Source: Branchiostoma floridae
Taxonomy: Eukaryota; Chordata; Leptocardii; Amphioxiformes; Branchiostomatidae
Direction: 5' to 3'
DNA length: 64,000 bases
Assembly (NCBI RefSeq): GCF_000003815.2
Contig: NC_049986.1
Location: 24,396,952-24,460,951, forward strand
Below the pieces are notes generated by a model. That model saw nothing but the letters and a program-made list of their open reading frames with translations, had not been told where the DNA came from and made no database searches. Within the stretch, counting starts at the first letter, position 1. Each line of letters begins with the position of its first letter. The position numbers were made by a program, and so were the translations under genes. Shown here one piece after another: positions 11,871 through 23,600 of the stretch.

Positions 11871-14639
11871 ATGTGTTTTGTTTGGTGGTCACAGGTCATG
11901 ACCAGGCTTCTTTAAAGCGTAGAAATAAATTGTGTTATTCCACTGAATATGCGTGTGCGAGTCTTTTATGCAATACATCATACGGCCGCACGAGGGCTAC
12001 TAGCTGTTTATTTGCAAACTCAGTTAGTTAAGTCACCTTTTACCCCTCTGCCTAATTAATTGGCCCAACAACTTTGATGAGCTGTAGAAAGTTACTAGGT
12101 TGGTATTTTTCAGAATTTTCAACAGAGAGTGGAGCCGCAGACCCATAACATATTTTCAGACCACATGGATTTCATTCAAAACTCACTGATATTAGAATAT
12201 TTATATGATAAGCACAGCTTAATTTTATGACTTATAGGTCCTAGGCGCTACACCCCAGAACATATTGTTGACACATATGTGGTATGTATGTTTTCAGCAA
12301 AGAGCACTATATAATTTTAGGTGCAAACAGCCGCACAGTGACAACAAGGCGTGCACTAAAAGGTCAGAGAAAATCATGCATCATCTGCTTGACAGTATCA
12401 AATTACCGCAAAGTCCTTACCCTTCGGAATAACGCAGACCTGGACCACAATACCTAAGTACGTAGGCGTGATTTCTGAACTTATTCTGAAAAAAAAATGC
12501 ATTATCGCGCAGTTGCATGCAGAGGACCTGCCAAACTACATACGAATGCGGCAAAGGGAACATAGAGATACAGCTGCGAACACTCATCACATCAGACAAA
12601 AACAATACTCTGTCGCCGGAGGTTACCCTCCGGTCACAGAGTAACCACAAAGCAAACTAAAATCCAGCGCCAGGTAAACAGCGAGCCCGCATGATGCTAC
12701 AAGTAAGGCTAAGGTCATGACCCCGTCAGGTGTAAAGCTGAGGTCATGACCCCGTCAGGTGCGCTGACTGATTAACCTGAGCCCTGTACGTCCCAGGGCT
12801 GTTTACTCAGGACTTACAGGGAAGCCCACGATATTACTGGTTATGGTGCTTACTTCGGAGTTATTTAACTCATAGACTGGGACTAAAAGTCGTCATCAAT
12901 CACAACTTCAACAGGACATGACCACAGGGAGAGAGGAAGTAAAGAATTGAAAAAAATGTTGGAAATTGAATTGCAAAGGACTAAGTGAGTCTTTCAACAC
13001 GGCTTCTCAAGACCCTGCGTCAGTGTCAGCTTGAAAAAAAACAGGGACTTATTGAGCTGTGCTTGGTAAAAAGTAAAGACGAGAAAGAGCCCAGCCAATC
13101 AACTTACCCAAGACTTTATTTAATACACAGCGATAGAGCATAGAGACAATATCCTCCCCGATCGAACACCTGGAATATTCCCTGAGCACCACGCCAGTAT
13201 ACATAAAGCAAGATCGCCCTCTCAGATATAGAATATTGTTGAGATATTGGCATTATTAACGTATAAAGATGTCGGTTTTACCGATCATTCTGGGCTTGCC
13301 ATATGCTGAACCAAGACAGTCCTATAGCAAAAGAACAGGGGACATAAATAACAGAAGATTTGGCAGAACCTCTCGTAAGGATTTTAACAGGCACAGTGGA
13401 CTTTGACTTTATTAGAATTGTAACAATACAATACAATATACTGCACCAGGCAGCAGGGTGCTGATGTTGTGCAGATACACATTGAGAGACATACATAATC
13501 ATAGTGCAATACATCATAATCATCATCACACAATAAATACAATACAATTAAAATCTGAGAACTATCTATTAGTGGTTCGTAGGAGGGTGGTGCAGCTGGA
13601 ATCTTTTAGTTGATACAATGTAAGCATGTAGTGCATCGGACACTTGTTTGTTTGTGGAGAGGTTATGAGCTGTGGATCCCTGGAGTAGGAGTGGCACGGG
13701 TAGGTTGTTGTTGTAGGAGGTGTTGGACGGTGGATGTGAGGTTATGGCGGAGATCACAGTACAGTGGACAAAATAAACACTTGAAGAGCAGCTTCTCAGT
13801 ACTTACATAACTAAGTGTTTGTACATTCACTATGTCTGTAATTACATACATAAGGCCACGTCAATATAATTCGTTGGTTTTTGGACATTTTTCAAAAAGT
13901 TGTAGCAAGAAGACCTCTTCAAAAAAGAAGGTTGGAGGAAAACTTGCATCTAAATCTGTTTGCTCCCCTAAAACTGTGTGTTTTAAATACAGACTGCCCC
14001 CTAGACTCTGCATCTATCATTTTTTTTTCGAAAATCCGAGACCCAACAAACCAACTTGATATGGCCTAACAAAAAACTCATCAGACCGACTGTTGTTGTT
14101 TTCGTCAGATACAGAACATTATATATTGTACAATTTCGTGTACTTGAACAAATCATTATGGTTGAGTATGTTGGGTACGTAGGGGGCCTCGCAAACAAAT
14201 AAAAACGTATGGTTATGGGGTTGAAGTTCCAAACATATAAATAGACAAACTACCCCAGCTGTTTACAATGCCTTTTTTTGTTATGGCGAGGACAGCCCAT
14301 AATCCCCCTGCTTCTGTACAGCTTTGTCCGAACTTCGGCCAAACGGTCGACACGGTCCGTGCGTATCCTGACTAAAATCGCGCCCCAAGCGGCCGGCCCT
14401 ACGATTGCCGCCGCCCTAGCCCAGGCAGCGAGAGCTTTTGTAAACACAGGCTAGGTCCGTGCGTTACCACAGTACATAGTTTTTCGCCTGTCTCGTTTCC
14501 AAAACAAGATCGATCGCACATACTTATTCGTTATTGTTTGTTTGCCTTTTGACAACTTGTGTTAACAATGCCCAACTGTGATACCCTGGCAGAGAAAACA
14601 CTTGCGTCGGAAACTGTCAGCCCGAGAAGACTTCATGTG
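11871..14639. other. Intergenic; palindromic AGGTCATGACC sites, otherwise nothing coding
   Basis: AGGTCATGACCA occurs at 11893-11904 and AGGTCATGACCC at 12712-12723 and 12741-12752, the latter two within a short direct repeat. TAAATAAAGT on the minus strand near 13116 could be a polyadenylation signal, but no exon upstream of it is convincing. Confidence 0.45.
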
Positions 14640-14840
14640 CTATATTTAGACCATGACTAGTAGGTGGGGGTAGCGGGGGAATAACCTTCGCCAACCGGCT
14701 GTTAGTCTTTTTCCAGGTAAAACATTAACTCGTGAGGATTTGACTTTTCCGTGTTGTTGTCTAGTGGGCGTGCCGCGCCTACTCACAACACGCACGGGCG
14801 GTATTTACAGGTGTGTAGACTGGACAGGTGTGCAGCACAG
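14640..14840 (+). promoter_or_regulatory. Candidate promoter and non-coding first exon of the CCP membrane-protein gene
   Basis: A strong donor (GCACAG|GTAAGTATC) ends at 14840, and the next acceptor (CATACTTCAG) is 102 bp on, just before the ATG. The 200 bp upstream are richer in GC than the flanks and lack an obvious TATA box. A diverged inverted copy of this block lies at 49498-49760. The transcription start is not determined. Confidence 0.45.
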
Positions 14841-14945
14841 GTAAGTATCTCACTCAGACAATCCTAACCGAATTAAACATATGTGGATCTCATTTCCTGT
14901 ACTAATTTAAATTCATGCCACGTCATCGTGTCATACTTCAGAGAG

Positions 14946-17900
14946 ATGTCGTACCCACCGGGCCTTGACAAGCTGCTTCCTCGGGGAGAGTCGCGCCACA
15001 GCCCGACTAAATCAGCCTGGATCACCCGGTGTGATCACCTGCAGCCTCGGGGTGACTCGGCTGGGCGGACTCGGAGCAGGCGGCACAAGGCTAGACACAA
15101 GCCTGTGGCTGCAGTGCCGAGAGAAGACCATGGTGAAATACCGGTAACAGCCTCGAAACCCCTTTTATTTACAGTGTACAGTGCCATAAGTATATGTATG
15201 TATGTACATATTAAATTTTTTTTTATTGCTATGTTACGAGAAGACATCAGCTTCTTGGCTAATCAACGCTGTATCACTACTTTCTGTGCAAATGATTTTG
15301 ATTAATGTATATTTGCAATTCACCTTTTGCGTCCCGCGTTTGTGCCACTTACCATACATCTTTAAGAACGTCAGTATTTTCCCTCTACTTTACTTTACTT
15401 ACTGATCTATGTATTGATTAATCTATAGATCAGGAGCACACGTGTTAAAAGATCGTTCATGTGGCGAGACTTTAACTTACCTGGAGACGGGCAGGACTTA
15501 GAGGTAGGATGTGCTCTGATTACTTAACACTAAAGAAGTAAAACGTTATTTTTACCCCCTTTGTATACACGGTTCAGTCCTGACATATTCGTAGTACTGT
15601 TATGTTGTAATAAGAACTAGTTGTATAAAGGAAACGAAGCACACTTTCTTCTTGGGTTGTCGCTGTACAAAGATATGTGAAATACATTGTGTTAATGCTA
15701 CACAATGACGTAGTACAGAAATATGCACACCTACCGAAGGGACACATGTCATCACCTAACTACGATGTAATCTACACATGTTTTAAGAAGAGAGAAGAAA
15801 CATGTGAACAATACTAAAGTAAAACACGGCATGCATGTAGTTTTCTTATTTTTATCTCTGCATCGAATTTACTGCATTGTAATAATTGTAACCTTGTACA
15901 TATCATACACTTTATTATTACCCCAATTGAGCATGGATATGCAATAAACCTCAATATTGTTTGTAAGGGTCGCGAAGTAACCTAGGGTACGGGTGAATGT
16001 ACTTATTGCATGCTTTTCAAACTAGGAAAGTCAAGATTTTCTTATTGCTTACTCAAAACCACAGACGGGTGGCGCCACGGATATCACCAAAGGAAGTGAC
16101 GACGAAGACACTTCCGGAGACCCCGTACAACCTCCGGACCACTCTGATGATCAGTACGTAACAGTTCTTTATAACTGTCAACTCAAATATGCTTATAATT
16201 AAGCTAACGTCACATTTCCAAACCGGGCCCTTGACACTTGTTGATGGATGCAGATATCTCTGAATGGACCGATCCCCAAACCCCGCCCCCTGTTCGATCA
16301 TGGTTCTATTTCGAACACTTCCATCAAAACACGATAGTCAAATTTGGCCCCAAAGTTTCCATTCGAACGTAGGGTATCGGGTTACCGGGGCTCCCTCGCG
16401 CGCGCTCCGGGGAACCTGACAGTAACAGGAACATCTTCAAGCAGATTATGATAGTTAGAAAAGCAACCCTTCGTATGTGCCTCCTCGATATTAAATGAAA
16501 ACTAGCAGTGTGTACACGTCAAATCTTACTCTGTACGTGTGCTGCACAGTTTTGTCTCAATGTTTTCTGAAATGCGCCTGGTTGGTTGATTTAGAAAGGG
16601 TGTTTGGTGGACCAAAAAAACAAATACCATATCTAGATTGGTCCTAGATTTGACTGAAAATCCAAATCTTTTATATCATATAGTTAAAAATATTAAGATC
16701 AAACTTTCTGTCTTAGGGATTTTTCAACTTCTACTTAAAACTATTTTTACAGCCAAGATAAGGTCGAAAAATCGTAATTTTTTCAAATTTTCACACTCAA
16801 AGACTAGTAATTCAAAATTGACTTCATGTTCCAAAAATTCCTAAGACACAAAGCTGGAGATATTAGTTGTCGACAATATAAGTCCTGAAATAGTTGATTT
16901 GCACGCGTTTTGTAAGCGATCTAAATACCATGTTTGGCCGTATGTCGGGTCGCACTGATAGGGACATGGAGTAATTGATACCGCCATAAACAAGTGTTGT
17001 AATATTCAAGGTCACTAATAATGACGCCAGCAGCTTTGTTACATGTCACATGTTCCAAACTAAGCGGCAGCAAAACTAAGCTTGCCAGATAACGGTTTAT
17101 ATTTGTGAAAATGTTTGATTTTCTTCTGACGCACGGCATCCGGGAAAATGATGGCATTTTCTGCGTGTTTACTGTAACAACCTGCGGGTGAACCCGGATG
17201 ACCCCCAATAGAACGCCCGTTCTGTTCCATCATGGTTCGATCACGTCAGATGGAATGTGATTCGTGTTCTAAATCGCCACATAGAAGTCTGGAAATTTTA
17301 GGGCCAAATTTTACCATCGTGAAAATAGGCATTTCTGTCCAATGTGACAGTTTTTGACGGAGGTGTTCGAAATAGAACAGGGGGTTCTATCTGTTCGATA
17401 TGGCGTTCGACAGGATCGGTCCATTGCTCTCATTTACAGATCATGTCTCAGTTGTAATATTTATATCTGAATCAGCCAGTGGACCCTTCCAGCCGAACAC
17501 CATAAGCCCCGCCCCCTGTTCGATCTCGGGTTCTATTTCAAAACCTAGGTCAAAAACGGCGCGGGTTGCAAAAACATGGCCGCCGCCGCTATTAAGCTGA
17601 GAATACCGACTGACTTCGGTTTAGCTTTTTGGGCCCTGAAATCCTCTCAGAACGGGCGAAAGACAAATGCTATGTATTATTTGTGTAAGGCTACATACAC
17701 TGGGTACATTCGTTTGAGGCGGGGGCGTATATAATTGCGGTCAGGGCGATTTGATTTCAGCCAAACGGAAGCGGGAGGCGCTCCATAATATTACTTTGTT
17801 GGTGGTCAGGATTACCCGTTTTCTGACATGCGGTCGATGCAGGTGTAAATCTGGGTACGTATATCTGTGACAGGGTTTCTACCGCGTTTGTAGCATGCAT

Positions 17901-20686
17901 GGCATGTGCATACATGCTCAGGAGAAAAACCAAATTAAGAAGAAAGTCTCTTGGTCACTCGCGGAGAGGGAGCTTGTAGCACGTGTCAAAAATATAACAC
18001 ACTACTACAAAGTCCGCCAGTGCAGAGTCCCGTCTACGAACATTTCTTTACATGCGCATCCTGTCCAGGAACAAAGTAATGTTATCTAGCGCCTACCCTT
18101 CCTAAAACAACTCGGTCGGTATAGTCTACAACAAAAAAAAGGCACAGCATTTTTCTTTGGCCATTCCTGTCCCACCAGGGCTGTTTTTGACCGAGTATTC
18201 GAAATAGAATAGGGGGTTCTATTTGTTCGATATGGCGTTCGGCTGGAAGGGTCCATTTGATCCATTCCACATGCTACTTTTTCTCAGGTGCGTCGCCGTT
18301 ACAGAGAAGGAGTCGCCGGTTGAGAAAGAAAATTTCCAGTCCGAAGAAATCGAACACAGTGTATCTGTGGATTCAAGGGAGAAAAAGGTAACTGTACATT
18401 TGTACATTTTCACATTTGTTTATTTATTTATTTATTAAATAATTCATTATGTGTGGTGGGTTGTTAAAGGCTTTTATAGCTTAGTGTTCACATCTTACAG
18501 CCGTACAAGTTTTGAGAAGCAGGGACTCAAACATACATATACAGATAAGAAGTAGGTCCAGAGGCGTGATCTCTCAAGCGCACGCCTGGTTTAGAAGGTT
18601 CTTCTTCGACTACAAATCATGCTCTTCTTGCATGCAGGTCCCGCTGAAAAGACAGCCGAGTTGTGACTCTCTCTTCACCGGGAAGCACCCGAAGCCCGCC
18701 GGCGTCTGGAGGCCGTACGGCCCTCCGCTGTACGGGTACGGTTCCGCCCTGAACCCGCCGCCCAGGAAAGGGCCGGACGCGCTGGTCATCCTCGCCGCCA
18801 TCTTCTACTGTCTGGCCGTCTTGACAGCTGTGGTCTTCGCTGTTCTGTTCAAGACCAACGTTGTGACATGTAAGCTGTCTTTCCTGCCATTTAAACCTTT
18901 TACTTGAATTGGCCGATTCACGCTACGAGGGGCGTGCAATAAGTAATGGTCCTGACCCACTTCCAGTTGTCTGATCTAAATGAAATTTTGTATGTGTAAT
19001 AATTCATATCTCTATGGGTTATGTTGCAAAAGACAGCTCTGAACTAATTGTGGTTTCTGATTTACTGGTGTTTGAACTTAGTCAGGTGCGAAATGGACCA
19101 GGTGTGAAATGGAACCAGTTGAGTGTCGCGCAGTGATCCGGTTTTTGTATTTGAAAGGACGCACACCAAAGAAGACTTTTGATGAAATAAATGAAACTTA
19201 TGGTGATGATGCCCCATCATATGACCTTGTAAAACGCTGGCATCCTGAATTCAAACGTGGCTGGAAGTCTGTGGAAACAGCTCCCAGACCTGGTCGTCCC
19301 TCTTGTGCCATTGATGAGGCATCAGTTGGAGGACCAACCTGGGGTGTCCTACAAAATCGGTGTCCAGAGCTGCATCAAACGATGGGAGAAATGCATAACT
19401 CTGTGTGATTCCTATGAAGAGAAAGACTAATAACTGTGCCAAGTTTCATTAATCTCCTGCTATGGGAAATGGTTCAGGACCATTACTAATTGCACGCCCC
19501 TCGTACATCTTTTTTTACCTCTCTGCGGACGAAACTTTAGGAATAATTAGTCTGTTTTTTTGCTTTTCATCAGTATCACCCTTCTGTGGGTTGTAGTTAG
19601 CAACCCCGGGCCATGAGGTGGGAGGTAGTCATTTTGGCTGTTGTCGTTACCAGACTTTTAGACGGCAAGGAAAGAGAACAGTCCTTAGCTCAGCCTGTTC
19701 AGTCCAAGCCCACTATTCAAGATCGTCTGACCTTTTCTTTTTTCCTTTGTCTTCTTCAGTGAGCCCAGTCTTTTAACTACGCTGAAATCCCGTTTTTAAA
19801 TCCCTTAACAGTGTACACGCCCCCGGAGCCCCTGCCCGCGTGGGCTGAGCAGTTTTCCCCGGAGATGCAGAGGTGGTACCAGTTGGCGCTGGCCGGAGGG
19901 CGGGACGCGTCAGAGATACAGCCTCCCGGCACCGTGCAGCAGCCGACCCTGCCGCCTCCTTTGGAGGAGCGTGAGTCTTCTTGTCACTTATTTCTGAGTC
20001 TGAGTTACTCTCCAAGCAGAGATTGTTGTGGAAAAAAATAGGAACTTCTTATCATAAGCTGCATCCGCTCATGTGTATTTTGACCGATATTTTCCTGGAT
20101 TGCGTAAAGGTAGCTATTCTGTTTGAATTCGAAACAAGAAGAAATTTAAGGACCATATGTCGATCTTCTAATTCTTTATTTTTCAATTTCGAATTCTTTC
20201 CAGTATGCGGCAACATGTCCCTCCATGAGTCCCTCCCAGACCTACGTCACGGCAACTTCAGCTGCACCAAAATCGCCCACTACAACATCTACGTGCGCAT
20301 GTGCATCGCTAAGTGTCACGTGGGCTACCAGACCGATGACGCAGGCCTGCTGTTCTGCAACCGCGGCCGATGGGCGCCGATCCAGCCCGAAGTCGTGTCG
20401 ACACTCGTCGGCGTCGGTCGGGCTGCCGACACGATGCCGAACACCGACCCTCGGGCGTTACAGTACCTCGGTATTCCCGACGAAATTTACGCCGACGTGG
20501 CTTTAAACATTCTAGTGAAGCTTGACCAAGTTCCAAATCTTTCTGTCGTAAAGTCATATCTAGACATGATCTCGCTGGACAACATCATCGACTTTGACAT
20601 GATGCGGCAGATGCTGATCTGGGTTGGTCCAGATGTCGAGGAAAAGATCGCCAACCTGGACTTCCTGGACGTTCTGTCTCACCTAG
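14946..20686 (+). CDS. Exons for cytoplasmic tail, transmembrane helix and membrane-proximal region of the CCP protein
   Basis: Exon 14946-15143 encodes MSYPPGLDKLLPRGESRHSP and a basic stretch (GRTRSRRHKARHK). Exons 16065-16153 and 18288-18387 are acidic and Ser/Thr-rich. Exon 18638-18869 ends in a hydrophobic helix (ALVILAAIFYCLAVLTAVVF). Exon 19812-19970 is a Pro/Trp-rich stalk. Exon 20204-20686 has an atypical Cys-containing module (CGNMSLHES, FSCTKI, CIAKCHVGY, LLFCNRGRW), then about 100 residues with no recognised domain (YLGIPDEIYADVALNILVKL). Confidence 0.75.
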
Positions 20687-23600
20687 GTAGGGAGAAATAG
20701 ACTTTAAAAATGTGAATCTATGAATAATCAGATGACTCTAAAATCTAATAAATGACTGATCTGATCTGAACTTAACAAACGACTACGCCAAATAACATCT
20801 ACTCAAGTAACTGGATGCTAGTTTGGATATTAAATCATATCCAATATTGAGTAACTGCTAGTTGGCGTATTTTATTACCTTAATGACCAACCTGTATCGA
20901 CGCAACACATGGACAGATCTTGTAGAAATCTGAAAGTGTCTGTTCTTCTGTTTGCAGAGACCTTTGGCGCGTCCAGGCGACCGGTTTGCAGAACTGTGGA
21001 CTGTGGAAGGGGATTTGAGGTACTTATTTCTGCTCTAGTCCAAACTAAGAAGAGTCATTAAAGAAGTCTGTAAACCAAGTCTTAATTTTTTTAAGGAAAG
21101 ACGACTAACGAATATTTCTCCTATTCGAAGAATCTAGCTCATGGCCGAGTGAACAGCAGCACAACCACGTACATGTCAGAGGCCAGAGTGGTCTGTGAGC
21201 GAGGCTACCTGCCCCGGCACCCTGTACTGACGTGCACGGCTTCGGGACAATGGGACAAACCCGCACTGTGCGATCCAGGTAGGGCGTTATTTATGTGATT
21301 AGATGTTACAAGCAGGAGTGGTCTGTGAGCGAGGCTACCTGCCCCGGCACCCTGTACTGACGTGCACGGCTTCAGGACAATGGGACAAACCCGGACTGTG
21401 CGATCCAGGTAGGGCGTTATTTATGTGATTTAATGTTAGAAGTCAGAGTGGTCTGTGAGCGAGGCTACCTGCCCCGGCACCCTGTACTGACGTGCACGGC
21501 TTCGGGACAATGGGACAAACCCGGACTGTGCGACCCAGGTAGGGCGTTATTTATGTGATTAAATGTTAGAAGCCAGAGTGGTCTGTGAGCGAGGCTACCT
21601 GCCCCGGCAAACTGTACTGTCGTGCACGGCTTCAGGACAATGGGACAAACCCGCACTGTGCGACCCAGGTAGGAAGCTGTGCTGCTAGTTTTCATGGACG
21701 TGAACTTGGGAGTAGCCTTCCATGGACCTGTATTTCCTCTGAGTTGTTAGGAATATGTCAGGCATGTCACTAATTTCAACATCATTCGGCATTATATTCG
21801 TCTTAACGCAATTGACCCAATCATAGAAACCCTTAATTCTTCTTCCTGTGTACGAATTTTGTTTGTCACCCGTTTCATAGTAACCTGTAACCCACCTGAG
21901 GACCCCCCGCACGGCTCGTACCTGTGCCATGGTCACGTGTTCTCAGACCGCTGTGACGTCAGCTGTGACGTGGGGTACGTACCGGAAACTAACGATACTC
22001 TGGGCTGCAGCTGGACCGGAAACTGGACCAACTTTCGTAGCGGGAACACGACGGAGATGGAAAATGCTTTATCAGCAGGTGCGAGAAGCTTATATGAACG
22101 TTCGTATCAGGAGTTTTATTCATATCGGAATTAAAGAAATGACTAAAGAATTCCTAGATACAGGTAAGCGAGTAGTGCTGCATATAAACGTAGACTGATA
22201 TGTAGATTAGCCCACATTCGTAGATACGTGGTTTAAACACTATAGTAGATATAGTTTATCACTATTATATAGTTTATCACTATAATAGATATAGTTTATT
22301 CACTATAGTAGATATAGTTTATACACCATAGTAGATAGAAGGTTAGTTTATACACTATAGTAGATACACTATAATTTATACTAACCTGTTTTGCTACTCG
22401 GTTCGCCATGTATGGCATGTTAAAATGTATTATGATTGCCCTTTTCTCTTTCCGGCAGACATCATCATCCCGCAGACTCTGGCTTGTGTCATCATGGACT
22501 GCGGGAACATTTCGGTGAGTATCTCAGTATGTGAATTCTAGTCATTAGATGTTCTCTTTATAACATAATCTCCAGGTAGATACCAGATGAAGACAAGTAA
22601 GTAGCAGCGCAAGACGGTTGACTTGTCAGGAAGACGAGACAATGATTAGAGATTAATATTAGTAGTGATAAGTCATAATCGCATTTTCTTGGCAAGAACG
22701 CTGAAGGTCTAAGATTCATTCAACTCTGCCGTGTACAGGCGCCCGTATACGGTGACGTCAGCTGTACAGGTACGGCGTACGGTGAGACGTGCCAACTCAC
22801 CTGCCATGACGGGTACGAACGGCTGAGTCGAGACAACTTCACCTGCCAGGTTCACGGAGACAAACCCACCTGGAGTGGAGAACCAGAGTGCATCCCAGGT
22901 AATACTACATATCATGTATGGGAGATGACGTAAATGATCATGTGATGTATAACTTACTTAGTTCGAGCTCCCGCTCTAACCAATCCTGAGATCTTCGTCC
23001 AGTGCACTTGGTCCTCCATGGCCCTTTGTAGCTCTTTGGTATCATGCAGACTTGTGTCACTACGTAGATTGTCTAAGTAGGTCACCCTGGGTCTTCCCCT
23101 ACCTCTTTTTCCTTTAGTAGTAGGCTCCCAAAGTACAAGATGGTTTGCAGGGATTTCAGGGTGTCTAACACAATAAATCTAGGTCTAGTTCTAATCTTTC
23201 CATTAGTACTTAGCATGTTGTCCTTTGCCATTTACTACATGGATTCAAGATTTCTGTTTATGCTAAATGTGAATTATGTGGTTCAATAAGATGATTATTG
23301 ATATCAAAATGAAGTAAAGCTGAAATGAAATGAGATGTTAACAGGAGGTTGGATTGTTTTTACCAGTGAGTTGCGGAGCCCCTCCCGAGTTCCCCAACAC
23401 CGCCCTCCAGTGCGCCAGCGGACACACCTACGGGAACACCTGCGGAGTCACCTGTGCGGACGGGTACGAACGAACGAACCTCCAGATCGTCACCTGTCAC
23501 AGTACCGGCAAATGGAGCCTACAGGCGGGAGGTAGGGTCTGCTGTTGCTTTTACAACGACCTTTCCTATTGAAGCACATTTTGTAACATGAAACCGATGT

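Noticed and set aside
12417-14069. Several 60-90 aa ORFs on both strands
   Set aside because: Low complexity or no domain; splice sites do not combine into a model.
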